Shown here one piece after another: positions 14,716 through 23,933 of a stretch of DNA of 50,165 bases. The notes beneath the pieces are model-generated. The model worked only from the letters and a program-made list of their open reading frames with translations, was not told the origin of the DNA and searched no databases. Origin of the DNA: Synechococcales cyanobacterium bin2.concoct.b11b12b14.033 (GTDB lineage Bacteria > Cyanobacteriota > Vampirovibrionia > Caenarcaniphilales > Caenarcanaceae); assembly GCA_013298875.1 (NCBI GenBank), contig JAAFJH010000009.1:1-50165 (forward strand). The letters run 5' to 3'. Both the position numbers and the translations under genes were made by a program. The first letter of the stretch is position 1. Each line of letters starts with the position of its first letter.

Positions 14716-15325
14716 CAATTAAATCTTTCAGCTCTTTTAAATTGATTCCCACATTTAAGTTTTGAGCATTATTGCCTAAATACAAACCTTCTACAACTCC
14801 AATTACTTCACCATTTTCGTTTAATATTGGGCTTCCACTGCTTCCTTGGGCAATTGGAGCATTAAATATTATTTTATTCATACTTTTAATCAATTTGAGA
14901 TTGCTGATTAGTCCACGACTTAAAGTATTTTGAAAGCCCGCTGGATTGCCAAGAACAATAATTTCATCTCCAATCTCAGCATTATTTTTAGCTAATTTTA
15001 GACTTTCTAAACTCTTATTATTTTCGATTAAAATTACTGCTAAGTCATTCTTTTCATCATTTTTCAATACTTTCACAATTTTAATTTCATTATTATTTGA
15101 ATCTTTTGCAATTAGGTTTTCAGCCACTAAATGAGAATTAGTAATTAATAAGTTTTTCTCAACAATAAAACCGGTACCAAAATTTAATGCTTTTTGATTA
15201 TTCTCTATCTTTTCAAAGCTTAAATAAATTATTGAATTTTTTGCGTGGTTGTAGATTTCCTTAGGACTTTGAGCCAAAGAAGGCAAAGAACTGAATAATA
15301 GAAATATAAGGATTAGTTCTTTCAT
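14705..15325 (-). CDS. exported trypsin-like serine protease (HtrA type)
   Basis: A 206-residue protein with a signal peptide (MKELILIFLLFSSLPSLAQS). The chymotrypsin-fold triad is visible: His65 in ITNSHLV, Asp94 in KNDLAVI, and Ser163 in AQGSSGSPIL, the last being the GNSGGP-like site. LGNPAG also fits HtrA-type proteases. No PDZ domain follows, so it is a single-domain protease. It would act in the periplasm. It stands between the tail-fibre genes and the lysis cassette; lysogenic conversion, virion function or help in lysis are all possible. Confidence 0.8.
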   Translation of the reverse strand: MKELILIFLLFSSLPSLAQSPKEIYNHAKNSIIYLSFEKIENNQKALNFGTGFIVEKNLLITNSHLVAENLIAKDSNNNEIKIVKVLKNDEKNDLAVILIENNKSLESLKLAKNNAEIGDEIIVLGNPAGFQNTLSRGLISNLKLIKSMNKIIFNAPIAQGSSGSPILNENGEVIGVVEGLYLGNNAQNLNVGINLKELKDLIDSK

Positions 15326-15326
15326 A

Positions 15327-16376
15327 TTAAGTTAAAGCACTCCAACCGTCAGCCGACAGATCGTAACAACGTGCAAGTCCATTACCACCAGCTCCGCCAG
15401 CTGTACCATTTGTGCCAGTACCACTTTTAACCCCAGCGGCTCCACCAGCTCCCCCACCAACATCAATAGTCCCGGCATTGTCAAAACTGTAAACAACGAT
15501 AAATATAGTTCCACCATTACCACCAGAACCACCGCCACCTCCTCCCGCATTGCCAACTACAGGGCTTCCGCCAGCTCCACCAAAACCACCTTTTGCCTGA
15601 ATAGTTCCATAAAAGCTTAAAATTTTTGCAGCTATTAAAATAGTTCTTCCAGCAGCACCGCCGCCACCACCGCCGCCTCCCTTATTTGTGCCATCACCAC
15701 CACCACCAGCGCCACCACAACCACCAGATTGTACAGTTCCCGCAATTCGTGCAGTGTTTGTGTCATTAACTCCTTGCGTGCTAAGCAATGTTTGTAAGTT
15801 TCTTATTTTAAAACCTAAATTTCCCGCACTTACAGGGGAAGAACCAGTTCCACCTGAGCCACCTGATCCACTTCCTCCCGATCCACTTACGCCCGGAAAT
15901 GGCACCTCGGAACAAGCTAATATTGAGGATGGATTACTACCAACTCCTGTTTGCCCAGCTCCACCAGCTCCGCCGGGATTTGTATGCAAGAACCATTTTC
16001 CACTGCTTCCTGATTGTGCAGTACCCGCATTGCCATTGCCATTACCTGCTCCGCCACCAGAACCGCCAGCGTTTCCATGATTATTTCTTAAAGTTCCACC
16101 TGAAGCAATAGTTAAAGTATTTGTAACAAATATTCTAAAATTGTCAGTAGATAAATTTCCACCTGAAGAAATAGTTAAATTGTTGTAGTACATGTCTCTG
16201 GTCAAAGTTACACTACTACTTATTGTTACATTCCCATCTTCACCAGAGCCGAAAATATCATTGTAGCTTGAAACAGCAGCAGAAGGAGTTCCCCAAATAA
16301 CCCCATTAGCCCCTTTAGTTAAAACATCCCCTAAAGAGGCTGTATTTGATTTAATTTGACTTGGATCAATGGGCAT
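15327..16376 (-). CDS. glycine-rich tail fibre/adhesin
   Basis: A 349-residue protein. The N-terminal 100 residues are beta-rich (ISSSVTLTRDMYYNNLTISSGG). Residues 100-330 contain several long glycine-rich stretches with GGXGG patterns interrupted by hydrophobic strands. Such layouts are known from polyglycine adhesins like Gp38 of T-even phages, whose glycine sandwich forms the receptor-binding tip. This is probably the distal receptor-binding protein. The glycine codons create a local GC-rich patch near 15.65-15.72 kb. Confidence 0.65.
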   Translation of the reverse strand: MPIDPSQIKSNTASLGDVLTKGANGVIWGTPSAAVSSYNDIFGSGEDGNVTISSSVTLTRDMYYNNLTISSGGNLSTDNFRIFVTNTLTIASGGTLRNNHGNAGGSGGGAGNGNGNAGTAQSGSSGKWFLHTNPGGAGGAGQTGVGSNPSSILACSEVPFPGVSGSGGSGSGGSGGTGSSPVSAGNLGFKIRNLQTLLSTQGVNDTNTARIAGTVQSGGCGGAGGGGDGTNKGGGGGGGGAAGRTILIAAKILSFYGTIQAKGGFGGAGGSPVVGNAGGGGGGSGGNGGTIFIVVYSFDNAGTIDVGGGAGGAAGVKSGTGTNGTAGGAGGNGLARCYDLSADGWSALT

Positions 16377-16382
16377 TTTATT

Positions 16383-17051
16383 TTATGTTAAATAAGACAA
16401 ATCAACTCTATCAGTGGCCTTTAACTGATAACCAGCTATAGAACCATTCCAATAAAGAGAATCACCACTTGCAATATTGGCTATTGATTTAGCGGTAGTT
16501 CCTGAATCAGAGCTAAAATAGCAGGATTTAGTTTTTACTCCATCTCCTACAGCTTCCAAAACACCATTAATTTTCACTTCAACATAACCGTCATTAGCGG
16601 GAGTAGCTGAAATTGCTGTAGCACAAGCTAAACTACCGTCAGTTGTAGTAACTGAAGCGGTCATATCTTTGTTGCTTAAAGTGCTAATTGTTGCAGCACC
16701 CAAAGCAGAAAAGCTTAAAGAAGTTGTGCCAATTGTAATAGCTCCATTGGTAGTCAAAAAGAAGAATTTATCAGCGTTTGCAGTTCCTTCTTGAACTCCA
16801 ATTAAAACATTAGGCTTCCAATCTTCAGATTTATCAGAATCTAAAGCACGTGACCATGCACCAGAAGCAACTACATAAATACCATTTGCAGAAGCCGTAC
16901 TTTGGTCTTTAACTAAAACTCTATCCCCAGCTACTGCGGAAACTCCGTCAATTGTTTGAAGTCCAGACAAGGTAATATTCGCAGTAGTAGTGACTCTAAC
17001 CGCCTCTTTGACAGGTAAATTTTTAATTTGATCTATATCGATTCTTGACAT
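16383..17051 (-). CDS. tail fibre protein
   Basis: A 222-residue protein. The N-terminal part (VRVTTTANITLSGLQTIDGV then AGDRVLVKDQ, NGIYVVASGAWSRA) is a common phage tail fibre domain that repeats in receptor-binding regions. The C-terminal 90 residues are beta-rich and end in RVDLSYL. It is followed 6 nt later by the glycine-rich adhesin gene. Confidence 0.75.
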   Translation of the reverse strand: MSRIDIDQIKNLPVKEAVRVTTTANITLSGLQTIDGVSAVAGDRVLVKDQSTASANGIYVVASGAWSRALDSDKSEDWKPNVLIGVQEGTANADKFFFLTTNGAITIGTTSLSFSALGAATISTLSNKDMTASVTTTDGSLACATAISATPANDGYVEVKINGVLEAVGDGVKTKSCYFSSDSGTTAKSIANIASGDSLYWNGSIAGYQLKATDRVDLSYLT

Positions 17052-17057
17052 TGTTTT

Positions 17058-17426
17058 TTAAATTGTATAAGTATATGTGATAGCCACCTTATCCGTGATG
17101 GATAGAGGCTCAGGGTTGATGTAAGTGATTGTGTTGCCAGAACGAGTCCAGTCTGCGTTTTCCAATTCAAGATTTCCATTGCGAGCAAAACTAATAATAA
17201 ACTGTAGAGTATTTGGTAAAGTGAAGGTAGTTTGCCCATTCGTAGGAGTAAATTCGATTGTACTGAAAAATATATTTGGCACTGATCCACCACCAGAAGT
17301 TAATTGGGAAACTAAAATAAAACGTTCATAAGTCATCTCAAGAGGCAATTGAGGAGCATCAACAAAATTTAAAATTTGAGTATTTACTATTGCTAAACGA
17401 GTCAATAATTGATCTTCAACGCTCAT
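17058..17426 (-). CDS. tail fibre-associated protein
   Basis: A 122-residue protein. The C-terminal half (FTPTNGQTTFTLPNTLQF then ITYINPEPLSITDKVAITYTY) is a small beta domain common in tail fibres, with the GQTTFTLP motif often found in fibre connector modules. Site 2 of the repeated palindrome ends 2 nt upstream of its ATG, so this gene probably has its own promoter. Confidence 0.65.
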   Translation of the reverse strand: MSVEDQLLTRLAIVNTQILNFVDAPQLPLEMTYERFILVSQLTSGGGSVPNIFFSTIEFTPTNGQTTFTLPNTLQFIISFARNGNLELENADWTRSGNTITYINPEPLSITDKVAITYTYTI

Positions 17427-17428
17427 TT

Positions 17429-17456
17429 ATTCCGAAAACATACAACTATTACGAAT
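17429..17456. promoter_or_regulatory. 28-bp palindromic operator-like site 2
   Basis: Minus-strand arms ATTCGTAATAGTTG and TATGTTTTCGGAAT, ending 2 nt before the start codon at 17426. TACAAT lies directly upstream, suggesting a promoter whose start point is inside the site. Confidence 0.75.
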
Positions 17457-17493
17457 ATTGTACTTTATTTTTGGTAAATTGTTTTACTTTTCT

Positions 17494-17640
17494 TCATAAA
17501 TCCATTAAGTTTTTTGTTTCAAATTTATTAATTTCCTTGGCAGTTTCCCCGCTTTTGTCAAGAAATTTTTCCAGCTCAAGCCTTGTTTCCTTCGGGTATT
17601 TAGCCCAAACTTGATTGGTATATTTTTCGCTAATTTTCAT
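17494..17640 (-). CDS. small hypothetical protein
   Basis: A 48-residue ORF (MKISEKYTNQVWAKY...), charged and helical, between the tail fibre assembly gene and the next fibre gene. No family recognised; listed because the gap has no other gene and a start codon is present 8 nt after the previous stop. Confidence 0.4.
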   Translation of the reverse strand: MKISEKYTNQVWAKYPKETRLELEKFLDKSGETAKEINKFETKNLMDL

Positions 17641-17648
17641 TAATTTAA

Positions 17649-18332
17649 CTAATTAAACCTTACTGTTTTTACCCAATTTTCAACTAAGCTGATAAATAGA
17701 GTTTTGTAATTAACTTCAATCAGCTCTGAACTTTCAATATCTTTTAATGCAATTTCTAAAAACCACTTTGGAAGAGGATTACAAACTGGTGACGAAAATA
17801 ATGATTTTAAACCTGAATCACCAAAAATCTTTTGCAATCCTTTTCTCTCATTAAAATATTGTATTTTTTCTTCATCTGTTGTTGGCTCTTCTTTAATAAC
17901 AAAAGCCCTTTCAACGCAATTAATTAAATCATTACCCATTGCAAGCGGTATTATTTCTCGCCAATTATTATCTTTCCAATCATATTGTTTGTCGTTTTCG
18001 GGATATTCAATCCAAATTTTACCATTCCATTTGCTCAATTTATTTTCAGGTGGCTCTATATTTGTCCAGTTTGAGTCTGGTTTTTGACCCAATTCACTAA
18101 TTATTTTGGCCTCTCCTGTTTCGGTATCAAAATAAATTTCACCCCTTAAATCAATGCAATAATTCCATTTCTTGCCATTCCAGACAGCTTTTTCACCTTC
18201 AATTGGTTCGGGTTTTAACTCCGTTGAGTTGGCCGGCATTAAATAAATATCTGGCTCTAAAGGACTTGCCTGAGCAAAATTTTCAGAGATAAATTCTTTT
18301 GTGTTTTCATCAAATAAATAAACTGTTTTCAT
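17649..18332 (-). CDS. tail fibre assembly-like protein
   Basis: A 227-residue protein. The N-terminal part (VYLFDENTKEFI, then PLEPDIYLMPANSTELKPEP) resembles phage tail fibre assembly chaperones, followed by repeated short WNGKKW/WNGKIW/WKDNNW segments. Such proteins help fold and trimerise the fibre. It is directly downstream of the long fibre gene, as expected for its chaperone. Confidence 0.6.
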   Translation of the reverse strand: MKTVYLFDENTKEFISENFAQASPLEPDIYLMPANSTELKPEPIEGEKAVWNGKKWNYCIDLRGEIYFDTETGEAKIISELGQKPDSNWTNIEPPENKLSKWNGKIWIEYPENDKQYDWKDNNWREIIPLAMGNDLINCVERAFVIKEEPTTDEEKIQYFNERKGLQKIFGDSGLKSLFSSPVCNPLPKWFLEIALKDIESSELIEVNYKTLFISLVENWVKTVRFN

Positions 18333-18336
18333 ATTT

Positions 18337-20226
18337 TTACCTAAATTTTATAACTGACAATAGGGCTAAATAAGGAGGCATATTATTATGTGCTTGGCTA
18401 CTTCCAGCATTGCCTGTGCCATATCCACCATAACCTTCGCTAGCTGCTAAGATTGTTCGACCGCCTCCAGAAGCCAAGGCTACGCCACCAATAATTCCCG
18501 TAACATGGTTGTGAGCTGGCATCTGGTTCCAGTCTAATGTGTGAGTGCTGGCTCCTCCAATCGCTCCTCTTAAATAACTGCTACCAGCCCCTACAATCAT
18601 TCGATCTAAAGTATTAGCAATATTAAAAGTAGTACTTCCGTCTCCAACTCCGTCTTGAGTACCAATTTTAAAAAATAAAGCTGAATAAAGGGTTCGATTT
18701 AAAGTTGTTCCATTTAATATTAATTCGTCGGAATCCGGAAAAGAACAGGCAGAGGCAAATATTTTACCGACTTGTTCTCGCTTCCATCCATCTAAATTAA
18801 TATGTCCAATTTGAAAATCAACGCCTTTAGTCAATAAACCAATTGGCTTAGCAAAACTAGAATTAACTGTTAAAACAGTTCCTAAAACACAGCCAACTAA
18901 ATCAGCAAAACTTGGCTTTCTTTCGCCAGCATTCCACGTTCTAACTCTGCTAATACTTACATTGCCAGTCCCAGCCACTCCGCTTAAAAAACCAAAAGCA
19001 AATAAATTAGCGACAGTTCCACCGACTGCATTATCCCAAATCTTTGCATTATTCAAATATAAAGTGGCAATACCAGACTTTAAGCTAATTCCCAAGACGA
19101 ACGGCTTTTTAGGATTTTCAAGCCAAACTTTACGATTATTAAAATTAGAGCTTATTTCTCCATCAGCTTTTATATTTATTACTTCACGGTTCACACCATC
19201 ATCAATAATTATATTGAACGGCGAGGCAGAGGTAATTTGTGTAATATCTGCAATGTGAATTTCCTGATAACTACCTGATGCACTGGGACCAACAACTCCA
19301 GTTCTTTGATAACCAAAACTAGTAGCAGTTTGTACCATATTCAAAACACCATTTGCCACAGTCGGTGTTCCAGTACCTATTAAAGTCCAAGCGGGAGAGC
19401 TGGCATTTGGCAAAGGTGAGGTTCCTGAAGGATTATAGTCTGCATCCGGATTTCCACCCGTAGTATTTTCTTCTTGTAGTTGATAAACTCCATTGCCATC
19501 GACCATTAATCGATATAATGTTTTAGGTTTAGGCAGAGGAACTGAACCACCAGCATGGCCAAACTCAACGCCTTTAAATCTAGATTTACCAGCTGAAACA
19601 TTAACATTTAAACCAGCAGACCAGCTTAAATCTCCACCAGAAAGAATTGAATGATCGCTATTTAATAATTTAGTTAAGTCAAAATTGGCAATGCTATTTA
19701 ATCTTATAAATAATGTGCTTATGTCTTCACTAGCATCCTGTCGATGGCCTCTTAGAGTCGGTGAACCAATAGAGCCAGTCCAACCAGTAGGGGTAATTGT
19801 ATCTGTGTATGCGGGATTTCCTCCGGTTACAGTATCAAAAACAATAGTCAAACCAGCCGAGGGTGAACTTATCACCGTCATATCTGCGGCTTGAGAATTG
19901 CCATATTCTGCTTGCCAAAAACTTAAATCAGCCAGTGCCAACCAAACTTCATTGGCTGCGAAAACATCGACCGCTATCGGTTTAGGATTGGCATTTACAA
20001 TTAAGAAACAGCCAACATTCCCATTTGAATCAATTAATTTAGCAACTCCAGTTCTAAAACTTGCCCCTGAATCTGGACTTGCAAGTATTTTTTTGCTTAA
20101 ATTTGGAACAATACATTTAAAAACTGGTCCAGTGCGTGGAACTCCTGCAATATTATTGATTGTAACATTGGTCGCACTGCTCACTGACTGAATAGTACCA
20201 GCTTTTCTTAATTCAGTTAAGCTCAT
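18337..20226 (-). CDS. tail fibre with tail-collar domain
   Basis: A 629-residue fibre. The C-terminal 170 residues form a phage tail collar domain: TLYSALFFKIGTQDGVGDGS, then NIANTLDRMIVGAGSS, then the conserved MPAHNHV and NNMPPYLALLSVIKFR end. The middle (residues 240-420) is beta-rich and may carry a lectin-like domain. The N-terminus would attach to the tail. It overlaps the upstream gene by 4 nt, which fits an operon. Confidence 0.85.
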   Translation of the reverse strand: MSLTELRKAGTIQSVSSATNVTINNIAGVPRTGPVFKCIVPNLSKKILASPDSGASFRTGVAKLIDSNGNVGCFLIVNANPKPIAVDVFAANEVWLALADLSFWQAEYGNSQAADMTVISSPSAGLTIVFDTVTGGNPAYTDTITPTGWTGSIGSPTLRGHRQDASEDISTLFIRLNSIANFDLTKLLNSDHSILSGGDLSWSAGLNVNVSAGKSRFKGVEFGHAGGSVPLPKPKTLYRLMVDGNGVYQLQEENTTGGNPDADYNPSGTSPLPNASSPAWTLIGTGTPTVANGVLNMVQTATSFGYQRTGVVGPSASGSYQEIHIADITQITSASPFNIIIDDGVNREVINIKADGEISSNFNNRKVWLENPKKPFVLGISLKSGIATLYLNNAKIWDNAVGGTVANLFAFGFLSGVAGTGNVSISRVRTWNAGERKPSFADLVGCVLGTVLTVNSSFAKPIGLLTKGVDFQIGHINLDGWKREQVGKIFASACSFPDSDELILNGTTLNRTLYSALFFKIGTQDGVGDGSTTFNIANTLDRMIVGAGSSYLRGAIGGASTHTLDWNQMPAHNHVTGIIGGVALASGGGRTILAASEGYGGYGTGNAGSSQAHNNMPPYLALLSVIKFR

Positions 20227-20825
20227 GAGTACACCTTATCGATTTCAACGATGCAAAGGGTATCTTGGCTATTTGAAAAATTATGAGGTAAACCATTATT
20301 AGGAGACCAAACTCTATTTAACAAAGCTAAAGTATTACCAGAAGAGACTTGCACGCCCATTTCGGTAATTGTTGCCCCACCAAAGCTCACACTTGGTCTT
20401 CTGAAAGCAAAAGTCCATCTAAAACCATTGGGAATATTAGACTTTTCCCAACTGCCCATACGAGGGAAAGTTAGCCCAGAAAGAGGCTGTTGAATAATTT
20501 GATTAGTATTGAAATTTGAAGGTATTGGGCTTACAATATTTCCCGCTACAATTCTCGATACTGAACTCGGTCCGTTGTCTTCATAAATACCGACTCCTAT
20601 CTGCAAACAAACATTATTAATTTTTGTTATTTCATCAATTCCATTTTTTAATAAAAAATCCTCTAAAAAACCAGATTGTTTCTCTGAATCTAAGACAGCC
20701 GCTCTTTTTTCCAATTGATCTTCTAAATGATCGGCTAATTTTGGGTCTAAATTAAAAACCTTAAAGCGACCATTAAGCTTGGTCGGTATTTCTACATTCA
20801 TTCCTAAATATTCATAATTATTCAT
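20223..20825 (-). CDS. probable virion protein of unknown function
   Basis: A 200-residue protein. It has a helical N-terminus (residues 30-65), then beta-rich sequence with GMQVSSGNT-like strands. No family recognised. Position between tail tip and fibre, under its own palindrome-linked promoter (site 3), suggests a baseplate or fibre-connecting role. Confidence 0.55.
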   Translation of the reverse strand: MNNYEYLGMNVEIPTKLNGRFKVFNLDPKLADHLEDQLEKRAAVLDSEKQSGFLEDFLLKNGIDEITKINNVCLQIGVGIYEDNGPSSVSRIVAGNIVSPIPSNFNTNQIIQQPLSGLTFPRMGSWEKSNIPNGFRWTFAFRRPSVSFGGATITEMGVQVSSGNTLALLNRVWSPNNGLPHNFSNSQDTLCIVEIDKVYS

Positions 20826-20846
20826 TAAATTAATAATATCAAAATA

Positions 20847-20874
20847 TTTCTAAATAGTTGTATGTTTTAGGAAT
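20847..20874. promoter_or_regulatory. 28-bp palindromic operator-like site 3
   Basis: Plus-strand arms TTTCTAAATAGTTG and TATGTTTTAGGAAT. On the minus strand an extended -10-like TTTTGATATTATT begins within 10 bp and the start codon at 20825 follows. Confidence 0.75.
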
Positions 20875-20894
20875 CAACTATCTGTGCCATAAAT

Positions 20895-23528
20895 CTAATT
20901 GACTAATTCACTAATAAAACAATTATTATTTCTTTGGCTTCTGGCAGACCATTTCAAAACATTTATTAAACTTATGCTGTCTGAGTAGGCATAACGTCTG
21001 TATTCAGAAATCATAGTTGAGTAATTTTCATTATAAAAACTTTTGGCCTCCAATTCGCTTAAGGTCATTCTTACTGACACATTAACTCTTTCTTGAATTA
21101 AGCACATAATATCATTTTCAGGCAGTTCTTCATTTATTAAAGTATTTGTCTTGCTATTTTTATTAAGTGCATACAAAAAAGAATCAAATCTATTTTTTGG
21201 ATTACCTATCGTGATTTCCGCTTTAAATGCGTTTTCATGGCTTACACTAGACAATACTACATTAGTTATATAGCCTTGCATTCCATCAAAATCTGGCTTG
21301 TATCTTGGACTTTTAACTACAATTGTCTCTCCGACTTTTGGAATGTCTTCAAGTAAATTAGTAACTCCTAAGTCTAAACCTCGCTTAGATTCAATAATCA
21401 TGGTGAAAGTCCCTACCAATTGAGGAAAACAAAGCTTCTCTAATTCGCCCTTGGCAATAGTTCTAAAATCCGAATATTTAACTTGATTTTCAAAACTTAA
21501 ATTAATTATTTCTGGAATTTTTGACTTTACTGATAAGCAATTGCTGGGGCATAATGGCAAAACTTCGTCTTTGCGAGTACGATAACTTACTTGCAAAACT
21601 TGATTTTTAGCCGGGAATATATCATTTTTAATGATTGGAATATTTAAAACTAAACCACTTATTCCGCTAAGCCAAGTAATAATTTTTTCATCAGTATTAA
21701 CACTTTCAATAAATCTTTCATTGCTGTCAATTAATAATCTATCCCCAATTTTTAAGTCAGTAATATTTAATAATTTAATTGAATTTGGGCTAATAATCGA
21801 CTCAGCCGTATAAAAAGATTCAGCAGTTGGAGCTTCAAATTTTAATTCAAATTTATTATCGTCATTAATAATTACTTGTACTTCACTTGCCAATTGACTA
21901 GCTGAATCATCAAAAGCAATATCTAAATTCCTCTTACTATCTGAAACGCTCAGAGGATTTCTTGAAACAAATATTTCTAAGTTTTCTTGTAAATCAAAGA
22001 AGTCTAAGCCTGCTTTGTGTCCATTATTAGCGTAAAGTTGTATAAAAGCATTACCACTTATATTTAAAGTATATTTGCCTACTATTTTAAATATAGTATC
22101 AACTGATCTTTTAGCATAAAACATTAAACTACCCGTATAGTAAACCCATTTAATTAAATAAGTAGACTGTTGTAAAATTGTTTGCCCAGCATAAAAAGTC
22201 ATTAATGGGTCATTAATTAAAGTAATTAAATTACTAGAAATACTTTGAATTACCCCATAATTAACCGTTTGTCCATCCTGTTCAATATAAACAGTTTCAC
22301 CAAGTTTAAAACCAGTTGAGTCAATTACTGAAATATTCTGTCCATTAATTCCAGTAATATTAGTTCTAATTGTTGGTATCAAATCGGGGAAATCAATATC
22401 TTGAATTGAACCATTAAATATTATTTTCAGTTTATTATTTTTAACAAAAAAGCCACCGACCCAACTACTTGGCTGATCTTCGGGTGCTGATTGCAAGCCT
22501 AATAAAGCAATTTCACCAGTATTTTGACTTATGAAAAAACGAGTACCTGCGACAATTCCACCATTACCATTTAAAGTATTTTTATAATTTCTTTTATGGT
22601 TTAAAAAATTACCCAAGCTCAAAGAATTAACTTGTAAGTTGCCAGTTTTAAGCTCATCCGCAGTGTTTCCAATTGGTGAGTCTTCAAAATTAGAAGTTAA
22701 TTCAGTATTTGAATCAAAGCCTAAAAATAATCTAACAGGTTCAGCAGCTTTTTCACTTAAAATAAACTTTTGACTAAAGTCTCCTGTAGAAGTAAATGAC
22801 TCAGCAGTATAATTATCACTAACTACATTATTTGCTTTAATAATTATCCGACCGCTGGGTGATTCAGCATAATTATAACTAATTTTCTTTTCATGAATGC
22901 GAGTATCTGAATCATAGTTGATTTTTCTAACCGTGCTGGTAGACTCGTGATAACCGTGCATTTTTAAGTTAGAATCAAAATATATTCTATAGCCCAAGTT
23001 TTCCAAATCATCTAAGACATCTTTGCAATATGCTCTAGCTTTATAACCCCTGCCATACCGCTCTTCAAAAGGTAAATGTTCCTCAATAAAACTATCATCT
23101 AAATTAAAAGCATAATGTTGCTGATTCATTTGAAATAGTATTTTTTTGCACAAACTTTTAAAGCTAATTCTTGATTCTTTCAAGCTAATAATCATTTTAC
23201 TTGCAGCACGTCTCCACGATTTGCCCGTACATTTCCAAACAAAAACTTGATTAATTAAATAATCGTATTGAATGTCGGTTAATTCAAAGCAAGCAATTGG
23301 GTTAACTTTATCTTTTGGCGAAAAGACTTGATAAAAAGCTGCTCTTTCTAAATTTTGAGCTTGTTTTAACTGAGGACAAACGAAATCAATAGTATTTCCT
23401 TCGGTCGAATCTTCTATTTTCCAGCCCTGAAAAGACTTTTGAGTTAAATAATATTGCTTAATATCATCACCAACTAATATTTCGGTTATTTCGCCAATAT
23501 CCCCAAGTTTTTTTATATAATGACTCAT
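20895..23528 (-). CDS. large tail tip / tail hub protein
   Basis: An 877-residue protein. Residues 130-260 contain FKSLCKKILFQMNQQH and DVLDDLENLGYRIYFDSNLKMHGY, the layout of tail hub domains related to lambda gpJ or Tal proteins, followed by long beta-rich regions (residues 300-700) and a short helical C-terminus. It would sit at the tail tip and join the tube to the fibres. The gene follows the tape measure and tube region, in keeping with the usual order. Only the overall architecture supports this. Confidence 0.65.
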   Translation of the reverse strand: MSHYIKKLGDIGEITEILVGDDIKQYYLTQKSFQGWKIEDSTEGNTIDFVCPQLKQAQNLERAAFYQVFSPKDKVNPIACFELTDIQYDYLINQVFVWKCTGKSWRRAASKMIISLKESRISFKSLCKKILFQMNQQHYAFNLDDSFIEEHLPFEERYGRGYKARAYCKDVLDDLENLGYRIYFDSNLKMHGYHESTSTVRKINYDSDTRIHEKKISYNYAESPSGRIIIKANNVVSDNYTAESFTSTGDFSQKFILSEKAAEPVRLFLGFDSNTELTSNFEDSPIGNTADELKTGNLQVNSLSLGNFLNHKRNYKNTLNGNGGIVAGTRFFISQNTGEIALLGLQSAPEDQPSSWVGGFFVKNNKLKIIFNGSIQDIDFPDLIPTIRTNITGINGQNISVIDSTGFKLGETVYIEQDGQTVNYGVIQSISSNLITLINDPLMTFYAGQTILQQSTYLIKWVYYTGSLMFYAKRSVDTIFKIVGKYTLNISGNAFIQLYANNGHKAGLDFFDLQENLEIFVSRNPLSVSDSKRNLDIAFDDSASQLASEVQVIINDDNKFELKFEAPTAESFYTAESIISPNSIKLLNITDLKIGDRLLIDSNERFIESVNTDEKIITWLSGISGLVLNIPIIKNDIFPAKNQVLQVSYRTRKDEVLPLCPSNCLSVKSKIPEIINLSFENQVKYSDFRTIAKGELEKLCFPQLVGTFTMIIESKRGLDLGVTNLLEDIPKVGETIVVKSPRYKPDFDGMQGYITNVVLSSVSHENAFKAEITIGNPKNRFDSFLYALNKNSKTNTLINEELPENDIMCLIQERVNVSVRMTLSELEAKSFYNENYSTMISEYRRYAYSDSISLINVLKWSARSQRNNNCFISELVN

Positions 23529-23933
23529 TTAATTAATTTCGTTTTCCCACAAATTCAAAGCATTTTCAAACCACAATTCAGTCGGTTGTCCAGCCCTCGC
23601 ATAAGGAGATTCATTATCTTTTCTTCTTTTTAATCTCACCCCGCCTTTGCCTCGACCACGCTCCAAAATTAAGCCTAACTTTACCGAATTAATACTACTT
23701 TTATTATAAATTAAATCAGTACTTGGTACTTCAATTATTAATTCAAAACTATTCCCAATTTCCTTTATTTCGCCAGTGATTGAGTGTTTTAAATTGCCAC
23801 TTTCTACAGGTACACTGTTTTTAAATATTTCAACACCTTTTTGTAATAAATTCTCAGCGGTAACTCTTAGCTCTGCTTTTAAGTCTCCGAACCATTCATC
23901 AATTAAACTATTAAACTGATTAAATAAGCTCAA
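23529..23933 (-). CDS. HK97 gp10-like tail protein
   Basis: A 134-residue protein with ENLLQKGVEIFKNSVPVESGNLKHSI followed by beta strands and YARAGQPTELWFENAL, the pattern of the HK97-gp10-like family needed for head-tail joining or tail completion. The start is TTG at 23933, overlapping the upstream stop (TTGA), so translation is coupled. Confidence 0.75.
   Translation of the reverse strand: MSLFNQFNSLIDEWFGDLKAELRVTAENLLQKGVEIFKNSVPVESGNLKHSITGEIKEIGNSFELIIEVPSTDLIYNKSSINSVKLGLILERGRGKGGVRLKRRKDNESPYARAGQPTELWFENALNLWENEIN

Noticed and set aside
15688-16080. Plus-strand Pro-rich ORFs opposite the glycine-rich fibre gene
   Set aside because: They are the complement of glycine codons (GGN to NCC) and have no ribosome binding site.
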